From the NCBI GenBank assembly GCA_002422505.1, contig DIVX01000004.1, forward strand, positions 1,440 to 42,189: a stretch of DNA of 40,750 nt, written 5' to 3'. The position numbers and the translations under genes were made by a program. Within the stretch, counting starts at the first letter, position 1. Every line of letters begins with the position of its first letter. The notes below the pieces were generated by a model, which was not told the DNA's origin, ran no database searches, and was given only the letters and a program-made list of their open reading frames with translations. Origin of the DNA: Desulfovibrio sp. UBA6121 (GTDB taxonomy: Bacteria; Desulfobacterota; Desulfovibrionia; Desulfovibrionales; Desulfovibrionaceae). This document shows, piece by piece, positions 31,355 to 40,100 of the stretch.

Positions 31355-32653
31355 CTACTTCACGTCGGTTCGGCAGAATTTGAGAACCTCAGTCACATTC
31401 GTCCGGCAGTCGTTGAATCCGGGCAACCATCTGCCTGTATCATTTCCAGGCTTTGCCAGCTTGTCAACGCACTGCGGATCGACATTCGGGACAGTCCAGC
31501 ACTGCGCTTTTGCGGACTGCGATTGGCCTGTATGGTCAGTCCATTGCGTTGGGGAGAGCAAATCTCCTACGCTATCGCCTTGCTCGGCCGCTTGGCCCGG
31601 TATTCCCATGCCAGACTCTGTGCGTGGCGTTTTGATGAAATAATGGTCGACACTATCGGCCAGATACTCATTATCTATTTGAACAGGTCGCTTGCACACC
31701 TGCACGGCATCTTCATCCTCCAGCCCCCACGTGTCCACCCGGTTGACCGGATCGTCGACACAGTAGCCGTACCAGTCCGTGTCGCCGCCCTTTGCGCCCA
31801 TGGGGTCCAGGGCAGTGAAGCGCCCGGTGTCGGCGTCGTAGTCGCGCCACACAAAGCGCGTCAGGCCGGTGTCCCCGTCAAAGAGCCCGCCCGCGAAGCC
31901 GATGGGCAGGCGCACCGCGTCACCCCGCACCTGCAACAGGTTGCCAAAGCTATCGTATTGCATCGTCTGTACAACATGGCCATCATGCGTGGCAAGGGCG
32001 ACCGGCGTGCCTACCTGATCGCAAAGCAAAAAGTACGAGTCGTCGCTGTTCGTTACGCCAACGGGCGTCCGGCTTCCGTGACCAGGACGCTCGGAATCGT
32101 ACGCCAGCCGCCACCAGCGCTGGCCGTCGTGGAATTCCGAGAGCCGCAGCGGATCGAGCCAGCGATAGGCCTCGACCACGCGGCCGTTGATGCGCTTCTC
32201 CGTGCGCTGGCCCTTGGCGTCGTAAGCGTAGTCGATGCACCGCCCATCCGGCAGGTCCACGCGCAGCAGCAGGCCCGAAGGCTCGTAGTGGTAGTGCGTC
32301 TCGCGCTGACCCGAAGAGGTGGCCTCAATCTTCAGATTGCGGAAGCCCGCCTTGTCGTGGCCGTACTGGACGCGTCCCGCCTGCGAAAGCCGATTGCCCG
32401 CAGCATAGCTGTAGCGCCGCTCGCCACGGAAGCGCTGCGGGTTGATGTCGGCGAGGCGTCGGCCCTCGTGGTCATACTGATAGGACTCAAGCAGACCGCC
32501 CGAGCCATCGGCGACGCGGGCGAGGCGTCCTGCCGAATCATAAGCGTAGCGCCGGATTTCGGCCTCGCCGCCGAGGTTCAGGGTGCGCTCTGCAATGCGG
32601 CCCCTTCGGGGGTTTTGGGCATCGCGCCGCAATGAAAGAAATGGGATGGGCAT
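31355..32653 (-). CDS. Mini-Rhs protein with toxin tip 1
   Basis: A 432-residue protein that starts (ATG 32653, AAGGAG upstream) inside the YD-repeat barrel: repeats such as RRYAYDSAGRLARVADGSGGLLESYQYDHEGRRLA, THYHYEPSGLLLRVDLPDGRCIDYAYDAKGQRTEK and MQYDSFGNLLQ, then the core end FVWRDYDADTGRFTALDPMG...NRVDTWGL at about residue 310. The tip is about 120 residues, with HYFIKTPRTESGMG and later PGFNDCRTNVTEVLKFC. A His followed by a late Cys in this setting recalls permuted NlpC/P60 or LRAT-like hydrolases (weak). Full Rhs proteins exceed 1,000 residues, so this is a shortened core, possibly a fragment that acquired its own start. Confidence 0.82.
   Translation of the reverse strand: MPIPFLSLRRDAQNPRRGRIAERTLNLGGEAEIRRYAYDSAGRLARVADGSGGLLESYQYDHEGRRLADINPQRFRGERRYSYAAGNRLSQAGRVQYGHDKAGFRNLKIEATSSGQRETHYHYEPSGLLLRVDLPDGRCIDYAYDAKGQRTEKRINGRVVEAYRWLDPLRLSEFHDGQRWWRLAYDSERPGHGSRTPVGVTNSDDSYFLLCDQVGTPVALATHDGHVVQTMQYDSFGNLLQVRGDAVRLPIGFAGGLFDGDTGLTRFVWRDYDADTGRFTALDPMGAKGGDTDWYGYCVDDPVNRVDTWGLEDEDAVQVCKRPVQIDNEYLADSVDHYFIKTPRTESGMGIPGQAAEQGDSVGDLLSPTQWTDHTGQSQSAKAQCWTVPNVDPQCVDKLAKPGNDTGRWLPGFNDCRTNVTEVLKFCRTDVK
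31721..31860 (-). repeat. Rhs end-of-core repeat, copy 1 (within the mini-Rhs)
   Basis: The parent copy of the end-of-core repeat; the two orphan tips at 30330 and 29536 carry the same stretch. Homology stops at the WGL codons, after which all three tips are unrelated. Confidence 0.92.
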
Positions 32654-32698
32654 AGGAGCTCCTTGCGTTTGCGCGCCAGGCGAGATGCCCGGCACAAA

Positions 32699-33064
32699 TT
32701 ACGCAAGCATCGCATGGGGTTTGGGGGCCGGACAAAAGTGGCATGGTTTTGGCCGGTAAAAGGACAAAACGAGCGGGTTGACAGGGGAGAGCCAGGGGGG
32801 CCGCCATTCGGCGCCGAAGGAAGAATGGGGGTACCCGATGTAGTGCTCTGCTTCACCGCGCGACGTGAGGCAATCCGTCTCTGACGAATACCAGGTGAGC
32901 CCAACTTCTTGGAACTGCTTTTGGGTTTCGGCAAGAGCACCTTCGCGCTCATCGGAACTCATGCATTCGCATACAGACGAAAATACTGCGAAATCAAGCG
33001 GTGACCTGTGGACTTCAAACAGGTTGGCGTCGGTCTTTCTCGTGTCAAAACGCCAGCCGAGCAG
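32699..33064 (-). pseudogene. Open frame without start, unknown
   Basis: A frame open from a TGA at 33065-33067 reads LLGWRFDTRKTDANLFEVHRSP..., then SSVCECMSSDEREGALAETQKQFQEVGLTWYSSETDCLTSR and GEAEHYIGYPHSSFGAEWRPPWLS. The amino-acid mix is protein-like but no ATG with ribosome site fits except an unsupported one at 32962. It may be a remnant of a toxin or immunity gene ahead of the mini-Rhs. The rest of 32654-33218 shows only AT-rich DNA next to the hipB promoter. Confidence 0.3.
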
Positions 33065-33218
33065 TCATATGGATCACTTTCAGGATAAGTCAGAGGATTG
33101 CGCATTATATTAAGCTATAATGTCAGTCGGTTATGCCTGTGATGTGGTAGACGGGACAGCGTCCACATCCAAAAACTCTCCTGCCAATGCTGGCCGTGAC
33201 AATAATCTTATTCAAATG

Positions 33219-33259
33219 TTGACATTCATTCTGTTCTGAACAATATATTGTTCATGAAC
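33219..33259 (+). promoter_or_regulatory. hipBA promoter and nested operator palindromes
   Basis: TTGACA (33219-33224), 17 bases and AATATA (33242-33247). Three perfect palindromes overlap: TGTTCTGAACA (33232-33242), TGAACAATATATTGTTCA (33237-33254) and GTTCATGAAC (33250-33259). They cover the -10, the expected start of transcription and the hipB ATG. Transcription would begin at or next to the ATG (33254), so the message appears leaderless. HipB is the natural repressor. Confidence 0.72.
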
Positions 33260-33505
33260 GAGATCGGACACACAATCGCCCAACTGCGGCGGGCAAAGGG
33301 CTGGAACCAAACGGAACTTGCCGAGAAGGCCGGGGTTTCCCGTCCGCTCGTGAGTGCTCTTGAGCGTGGTGCCGCTGCAGGGGCCGGGATGCTCAAGGTG
33401 GAGAGGATCCTCGCGGTGCTCGGATATGAGCTCGCTGCCGTGCCCAAGGCTGGCCCACCGACTTTGGATGATCTCCAAAAGCTTAATGAGGTCGGTGATG
33501 ATTGA
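33254..33505 (+). CDS. hipB: HipB-like antitoxin, XRE-type HTH
   Basis: 83 residues: MNEIGHTIAQLRRAKGWNQTELAEKAGVSRPLVSALERGAAAGAGMLKVERILAVLGYELAAVPKAG is a compact Cro/C1-type helix-turn-helix. HipB binds HipA and represses the operon. The ATG at 33254 is chosen over the TTG at 33248, although neither has a Shine-Dalgarno, in line with a leaderless message. It overlaps hipA by 8 bases. It lies between the toxin-tip array and the tpsBA genes, inside the segment that the inverted repeats could flip. Confidence 0.88.
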   Translation: MNEIGHTIAQLRRAKGWNQTELAEKAGVSRPLVSALERGAAAGAGMLKVERILAVLGYELAAVPKAGPPTLDDLQKLNEVGDD

Positions 33506-34709
33506 GGTTCGGGCAGGCCAAATCTTATCGGGCCGACTGACTCGAACCGCAAGGCAGCGGTTCGCCTACACGTATCTGCCGGATGCGTCGGCGGAGGCAT
33601 CTGTCTCATTGACTATGCCAGCGCGCTCTGAAAGCTGGACATACGCTTGGGGACTGCACCCGATCTTCCAGATGAACCTTCCTGAAGGTGTTCTACGGCT
33701 TCACTTGGAGAACATGCTGGCCAAGGCTGTGCCTGATTTTGACGATTTGGAACTGCTGCGTGTCACGGGGCACTCCCACATCGGCCGCCTTGGCTATGGT
33801 GTGCCAGGTGGTGTGACCGATGCCTTCCCTGCCGCGGTGAGCGTGGAGGAGATTCTTACATATGATGGGGCAGAGGATCTGTTCCGTGATCTCCTTGAGA
33901 GATTCGCCCGCTTTTCCGGAGTGTCTGGAGTTCAGCCCAAAGTCCTCGTCCGCGCCACTGAAGGCTTGAAACTGTCACCTGATCACAAAGTTACGCTGCA
34001 GGCCGCAACCCACATCGTTAAGACCTGGGATGAGCGCTATCCCGAGTTGGCCCTCAATGAACACTTCTGCCTGCTGGCAGCCAAGCACAGCTGCCTTGCC
34101 GTGCCAAGCTGGTCCGTTTCCGAGAACGGTCGCTTTCTGGTCGTGGACCGCTTCGATCTTGATGAGCATGGCCGGTACCTGGGACTTGAAGACTTCTGTG
34201 TACTGCAAGGCCTTGGCACCAAGGACAAGTACTCCGGGAGCTACGAGCAACTCGCGAAGATCATCAAAGCTTTTGTGTCGCCAGAGGGCCAGAACCAGGC
34301 GCTTCGAGCATTCTTCAAGATGGTTGCCTTGTCTGTCGGCCTCCGAAACGGCGATGCGCACAGGAAGAACTTTTGCGTGCTCTATGATTCACCCGTATCT
34401 CGCCAGGGGCAACTGGCACCGACATTCGACCTGATCACTACGACGGCCTACCTGCCACATGACTCCATGGCCTTGCTGCTTCGTGGATCGAAGCGTTGGC
34501 CCAACAGGGCGGAACTGCAAGATCTCGCGACAAAGGCCTGTGCTCTCACTGCGCGAGAGGCTGAGGTCGCCCTCAGTGAAGTCGAGAGTGGTATTGTGTT
34601 GGCTAGAGCAGACCTTCAGGATCGAGTCAAGGCTGGGGGGCCCTTCGCGGATATTGGGACGAAGATGCTTGCCGCTTGGGCAGAGGGATTGCTTACCATG
34701 ACTCGGTAA
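33498..34709 (+). CDS. hipA: HipA-like serine/threonine kinase toxin
   Basis: 403 residues. The HipA amino-terminal domain has FAYTYLPDASAEASVSLTMP and LPEGVLRLHLENML; GRLGYGV and SGVQPKVLVRA form the ATP-binding loop region; FLVVDRFDLDEHGRYLGLEDF, RNGDAHRKNFCVLYD (catalytic Asp in NGDAHxKN) and APTFDLITTTAY (metal-binding Asp) are the kinase core. HipA toxins phosphorylate translation factors such as glutamyl-tRNA synthetase and cause dormancy. All key residues are present, so it is likely active. It is translated from within the end of hipB (8-base overlap). Confidence 0.92.
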   Translation: MIEVRAGQILSGRLTRTARQRFAYTYLPDASAEASVSLTMPARSESWTYAWGLHPIFQMNLPEGVLRLHLENMLAKAVPDFDDLELLRVTGHSHIGRLGYGVPGGVTDAFPAAVSVEEILTYDGAEDLFRDLLERFARFSGVSGVQPKVLVRATEGLKLSPDHKVTLQAATHIVKTWDERYPELALNEHFCLLAAKHSCLAVPSWSVSENGRFLVVDRFDLDEHGRYLGLEDFCVLQGLGTKDKYSGSYEQLAKIIKAFVSPEGQNQALRAFFKMVALSVGLRNGDAHRKNFCVLYDSPVSRQGQLAPTFDLITTTAYLPHDSMALLLRGSKRWPNRAELQDLATKACALTAREAEVALSEVESGIVLARADLQDRVKAGGPFADIGTKMLAAWAEGLLTMTR

Positions 34710-34917
34710 TGCGCGTGCGATGAGGCGGATTGTGTAGATGGGGATGGCAGCCGCGTTACGCATGTGTCTGCCCACGTCATGTGACCCTGTGCTGTCAACA
34801 CAGGGCCGACGGTGCATTGTTGAGAGTCCTTAACCTGCGGCCGATTGAACCATTGCAATCGATTGCAGCGCGCCGGTCAGCAAGCCGACAACTCCAGTCC
34901 TTAGTCCACAACCACCA

Positions 34918-35085
34918 TCACTTGATCTGATTATACACCCGAGCCCTGTTTCTGCCGGTGATCTCCCTCGCAATCCTGATTTGTTCCAGGAGGGCTAGGC
35001 TCTTGCTGACCTTGGCTAGGCTTGTTCCGCGAGCTCTGGTGAGGGGGACATGACCAGAGCTTTCATCCAGCGGGTACCGCCCAAG
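34918..35085 (-). pseudogene. Carboxy-terminal remnant of a Fic-family protein
   Basis: In the minus frame, beginning after a TAG, the DNA reads ...PLTRARGTSLAKVSKSLALLEQ, then IRIAREITGRNRARVYNQIK and TGA. The last part is the winged-helix tail of Fic/DOC-type proteins, whose motif resembles LEELGIVREITGRKRNRVF. The Fic AMP-transferase domain (HxFxxGNGR) is absent, so only a scrap remains. The bases 34710-34917 and 35086-35140 hold no gene. Confidence 0.5.
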
Positions 35086-35140
35086 CTATTTACAGAAACC
35101 TCCTAATTATAAGCTGTACAAATACAAATCAAAAACAATA

Positions 35141-35169
35141 TTGACAGGGCAAATCCGCAAGGCTACTCA
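35141..35169 (+). promoter_or_regulatory. Possible promoter of the tpsBA operon
   Basis: TTGACA (35141-35146), 17 bases, TACTCA (35164-35169), preceded by an AT-rich stretch (35100-35140). The -35 is perfect and the -10 weak. The leader to the tpsB start at 35325 would be about 150 bases. Confidence 0.4.
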
Positions 35170-35324
35170 GCCCACTGATCAACTCGCGGATAGCGGCTGG
35201 GCGTTTGTTGCAGAAGGCCTGGCATTGTCCGGGAAGCCTTGCGCTGTGCAGAGCCCCTACGACTCCCCACGCCACGCGGCTCCCTTTGGACCGCCTTCCG
35301 CCTTTACGTGGAGGCTCGGGAAGC

Positions 35325-37091
35325 TTGCAACGACACCAGACAAATATTGCCCGCACACTCGCCACCATGCTGCTCTGCGCGGCAAGCTGTTTCCTGTTCC
35401 CGCTCCTTGCGGCCCAGGCAGCTCCCACGGCGGAATCCATCCGTCAGCAGCAGCAGATTGTCCGTGGTGAGGAAGAGCGCCAGCGCCAACTGGAAAAGCA
35501 GCACAAAGAAATGCTGGAGCGCCAGCCGCAGCAGATCGATATTCCGCAAGAAGAACCTTCGGCGGAACCCGTTGATAACGCTGTGTGCGTGCAGATAGAC
35601 GCCATTGAGCTTCGCGGCGCGGCGCTGCTGAGCGCTTCCGCCAAGGCACGCCTGACCGCGCCCTACACCGGGCGTTGTTTGTCCATGCGCCACATCAAGG
35701 CACTCATCCGCGACATCACCAACCATTACGTTGCGGAAGGCTACGTCACCGCGCGGGCCTACGTCGCTCCGCAAGACCTTTCCTCGCGCACCCTCGAGAT
35801 TACAGTGATCGAGGGTACCATCGAGGGCATTCAGCTCAACAAGAATGAACCTGCCGACCAGCGCCGCGTGGGTTCCGCCTTCCCTGGCCTGCAGGGAAGG
35901 CCGCTGAACCTGCGCGACATTGAGCAGGGCCTGGATCAGCTGAACCGCCTGCCCTCCAGTAATGCCAAAATGGAGATAGTGCCCGGCGCACAGCCGGGCG
36001 CAAGCCGCATCGTCATCACGGATCAGCAGGCCAAGACCTGGCGGGTGCGCGCCGGGGTAGACAACTCCGGGCAGGAAAGCACCGGGGTGAACCAGTACAC
36101 GCTGTCCTTCGACAAGGACAACCTGCTGGGCGTGAACGACCTGCTCACCTTCAACTGGAACGCCGATGCCGACACCTTGGTGAACTTTGAGCGGCACAAG
36201 AGTGAGAGCTCCTCGTTCTACTATTCCGCTCCCATCGGCTACTGGACCATAACGGCCAGCGCCAGCTTCTTCGACTACCATACCAACCTCGAAGGCAGCG
36301 GGACCGCGTACCTCAGCACCGGCAATACCACCACCTACACCCTGGATGTGAGCCGCGTGCTGCACCGAGATGCGGACGGTAAGACCAGCGCCGGGGTGTC
36401 GCTCACCACCAAAAAGATCAACAACTTCCTGGAGCACGAGCGGCTCAAGGCCAGCAGCTACGACTTGAGCATAGCCAAGGCGTCGCTGGACCACAGCCAG
36501 CGCCTGCTTGGTGGCGTGCTCAGCCTGGGGGCCGAATACAACCTTGGCCTGCCGGTGCTTGATGCGCCCAAGGACAAGACCACCGAGGTCGCCGCGCCCA
36601 AGCACGAGTTCTATACGCTCGGTTTTTCAGCCGGCTACACGCGGCCTTTCGCCCTGCTGGAGCATGAGTTCTCCTTCAGCACACGCGCGCAGGCGCAGTG
36701 GACGCCGGACACCCTGTACAACTCCGAGCGCCTCAGCCTCGGCAGCCGGTATACTGTGCGCGGCTTCCAGCGCGACACGATTTCCGGCGACTCCGGCGGC
36801 TATGTGCGCAACGAGCTTTCCACCCCGGTGCTGCCGGAAAAGCAGCGTCCCGCCTGGCTGAGTGAGACCCTTGGCGTCCCGCAGGCCTATCTCGGCTACG
36901 ATGCCGGGTTCATCCACAAGGACAAGACAGACGACTACGAGCGCGGCACGCTGCAAGGCCTGGCCCTTGGCCTGCGGGCCACGGGCGAGCGCTTCGCTGC
37001 AGACCTTTGCCTTTCGCACGCACTGGATGCGCCAGCTTTTATGAAAAATCGAGATTGGGAACTCTATTGGACGTTCAGCATAAAAATCTAA
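35325..37091 (+). CDS. TpsB/FhaC-type two-partner-secretion outer-membrane transporter
   Basis: 588 residues from a TTG at 35325 that has GGAGG 10 bases upstream; a shorter ATG start at 35367 lacks a site and would cut the basic n-region. Signal peptide: RHQTNIARTLATMLLCAASCFLFPLLAAQA. Then a Gln-rich linker (ESIRQQQQIVRGEEERQRQ), POTRA-2 domains (IDAIELRGAALL..., YVTARAYVAPQDLSSRTLEITVIEGTIEGI, GRPLNLRDIEQGLDQLNRLPS) and a beta-barrel (GVDNSGQESTGVNQYTLSFDKDNLLG...) with YTVRGF, the VRGY-type barrel loop motif. It exports the TpsA protein across the outer membrane. tpsA begins 27 bases downstream. Confidence 0.95.
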   Translation: MQRHQTNIARTLATMLLCAASCFLFPLLAAQAAPTAESIRQQQQIVRGEEERQRQLEKQHKEMLERQPQQIDIPQEEPSAEPVDNAVCVQIDAIELRGAALLSASAKARLTAPYTGRCLSMRHIKALIRDITNHYVAEGYVTARAYVAPQDLSSRTLEITVIEGTIEGIQLNKNEPADQRRVGSAFPGLQGRPLNLRDIEQGLDQLNRLPSSNAKMEIVPGAQPGASRIVITDQQAKTWRVRAGVDNSGQESTGVNQYTLSFDKDNLLGVNDLLTFNWNADADTLVNFERHKSESSSFYYSAPIGYWTITASASFFDYHTNLEGSGTAYLSTGNTTTYTLDVSRVLHRDADGKTSAGVSLTTKKINNFLEHERLKASSYDLSIAKASLDHSQRLLGGVLSLGAEYNLGLPVLDAPKDKTTEVAAPKHEFYTLGFSAGYTRPFALLEHEFSFSTRAQAQWTPDTLYNSERLSLGSRYTVRGFQRDTISGDSGGYVRNELSTPVLPEKQRPAWLSETLGVPQAYLGYDAGFIHKDKTDDYERGTLQGLALGLRATGERFAADLCLSHALDAPAFMKNRDWELYWTFSIKI

Positions 37092-37118
37092 TTGTCTGAC
37101 ATCGTTGGAAGGTCTTTG

Positions 37119-40100
37119 ATGAATACGAAACTGAAGCATGTTCTGGCCAATATCCTCGTCTGTTTGCTTGTTTTGGAACCGTTCTCCTTCGCCATGGCTG
37201 GGGGCATCACCGTGGCCCCGGGAGCCCCTGCGTCCAAGCAGCCCACCCTGGACGCCGCAGCCAATGGGGTGCCGGTCGTCAACATCGTCAAGCCGAACGC
37301 CTCTGGCCTTTCACACAACCAGTTCGACCAGTTCAACGTGGCCGCGCCGGGCGTGATCATCAACAACAGCAACCGCGCGGGCGTGTCTCAGCTTGGCGGC
37401 GTCATTTCTGGCAACGTCAACTTCGGCGGCGGCGCCGAGGCCCGGATCATCCTGAACGAGGTCACGGGCAGCAGCCGCTCGCGCATCGAGGGTTATACTG
37501 AGATCTTCGGTTTTGCCGCGCAGTACATTCTGGCCAATCCCAACGGCATCAGCGTCAATGGCGGCGGGTTCATCAACACGCCCAAGGCCACGCTGACCAC
37601 GGGCGCGCCGCGCTTTGACGCTACGGGCGGGCTCCTGGGCCTTGATGTGCGCCGGGGTGATGTGCTCATCGAGGGCCAGGGGTTCAACGCAGGCAACCTC
37701 GACGCCTTTGAGATCATCAGCCGCACGGCGAAGATCAATGCCGAACTCCACGCCAGGAACCTAAGCATCATTGCCGGACAGGGCAGCTATGATCCGGCCA
37801 CGGGGCAAAGCACGCCGCTCGCGCCCGACGGCTCCGCCGCGCCCACGTTCGCCCTCGACTCCACGGCTCTGGGCGGCATGTACGCCCAGCGCATCCGGTT
37901 CGTGGGCACGGAGGCCGGGGTGGGCGTCAATCTTGGGGGCACCGTCCGCGCCACGGAACAGCTTACCCTCACCGCCGACGGCAAGATTCAGCTCGCGGGG
38001 GCGGTCTCCTCGGACAAGGACGCCGCAGTGGCGTCCCGAAGCGGCTCTGTCGAGATTTCCGGCAAGCTGGGTGCGGGCGGTGCGGCGGCGGTTGGGGCGG
38101 GGCAGGAACTGCGCCTGGCCTCTCTGACCGGAGGCGACGCGCCCCTGCTCTACGGCTCCACGGTCACCATTTCTGCAGGGAAGCTGAGCAACGCCGATGG
38201 CAAGGTGCTTGCGGAGAAGACGCTCTCTGCCGCAGTTGCGGGGGACTTGAGCAACGCCGGAACTCTCTTTGCGGGTACGCACGCAACGCTTGCTGCCGGG
38301 GGCGCGCTGGCCAATTCCGGCGAGATCCAAGCCAAGGGAACCCTCGCGGTTGAAAGCCAGGGCGGGCTGGAGAACTCCGGCACGTTGCAGGCAGGTGCAG
38401 ACCTGACGGCGCGTTCTGGAAACGGTCTTTCAAACACGGGCACCATCGCCGCCAAGGGCGCGCTTAGCGCCGAAGCCACGGGCAGCCTGGACAACAGCGG
38501 CACGCTGTATTCGGACGCAGCGGGCGCCTTCCAGGCGGGCACGCTGAACAACCACGCGGGCGCGCGCATCGAGACCTTGGGCGACGCCCTGTTCGGCACC
38601 AGTGCTGGCTTCACCAACGCCGGAACCATCAACGCCGGGGGCAAGGTCACCATGGGGGCCGCAGGGCTCCTGCGCAACGAAGCCACAGGTCAGATGCTTG
38701 CCCAGACCGGCATCGGCCTTGAGGCCCTTGGCAACTTCGCCAACCTCGGAACTCTGAGTTCCGGCGGAACCAGCTCCTACAATGTGGCTGGGCAGTTTCT
38801 CAACTCGGGCACGCTCTCCCACTCCGGCTCCGGCTCCCTCAGCGTGCCCCATCTCATCAACGACGCCACCGGCCAGATCCTGTTCAGCGGCGACTCTTTG
38901 CTGAGCGTCAGCGGCGACCTGACCAACGCCGGTTTGCTCTACTCTGGCGGCAAGGCCACCTACCGCGTGGGCGGCACCCTGCTCAACAACCGGGGGCAGA
39001 TGCTGTCCCAGGGCGACATGCTGCTGGAGGGAATCACCGCAGACAGCCGCATGGCCAAGCTACAGAACGATTCCGGCGGCATAGAGTCCCTGGGCGGAGG
39101 CTTGGCCTTCCGTGCGCAGACCATGGTGAACAACAACCTGGACTTCTCGCTGGAGGAAGGGGCCATTCCCGGCCTGTGGAAAGAGGGTGGGCAATACTCC
39201 CACTCGAACAACTACTCTGCTGCCTACAGTACGATATTCAACTGGGCCACAGGCCACTCTCCCAGCTCAGGCACATACGCCATGGACGCCAGGCGACTGT
39301 ATTTCGCATATGCCGAGGCCATCGGCCTGGATACCACCCGCAATGTTTTCTCCCTGGCGGAGATCACAGCGGCAGTAGCCAAGGCAGAGCAGGAGTTGCT
39401 GACAACGCCGGACGCAACCCGCCAGGCCAACGTCAACGGGGTTAAGAGCAGTATCATCGCCCTTAATGCCCCTTATTCCGTTATGTGTCTCCCCGGCCAG
39501 CGTTGCTCACTGTTGGCCTACGAGGCCATCACTGCCACGGACCGCGCCGTGGGCCTGGACAAGGGCGGCGGCATCGCGGCCAGCACCAACATCAGCATCG
39601 AGGCCGACGACTTCCGTAACAACGTCAGCAAGGTCTCCACGGCCACGGGCGACATCGACATCGACGCCGCCAGCTTCGAGAACGTGGGCCAGACCCTGTA
39701 CGAGCGCACCACGGTCAAGTGGGGGCGCGGCTTCAAAAATAGCGAACATAATAAGGGCACGTATTCCGAGGGCAACGGGCAGGAAGTGCTGCTGAGCCCG
39801 GTGGGCTATGCCTACGGCACAGTCAGCGCGGGCGGGGCGGTGACCATCACCGCAGCGCATGTGAACAACGGCATTGCCGAAAACGCGGGCGGGGCCGGTT
39901 CCGGCAGCGCCGTGGGCATCGTTTCCCCGGCCAAGCCCGGAGCCCTGGGGCAGACCCTGCCCAGCGTCAACGACCTCATCGACACAACCGGCCTGTTCAG
40001 CGTCAACACCACGCCCGGTCACCACTACCTGGTGGAGACCAACCCCGCGCTGACCAGCATGGCCAGCTTCTACGGCTCGGACTACTTCTTGAGCCGTGCG

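Noticed and set aside
31523..32635. 370-codon open frame on the plus strand
   Set aside because: Antisense shadow of the mini-Rhs gene.
35304..36605. 433-codon open frame on the minus strand
   Set aside because: Antisense shadow of tpsB, which has clear POTRA and barrel motifs.
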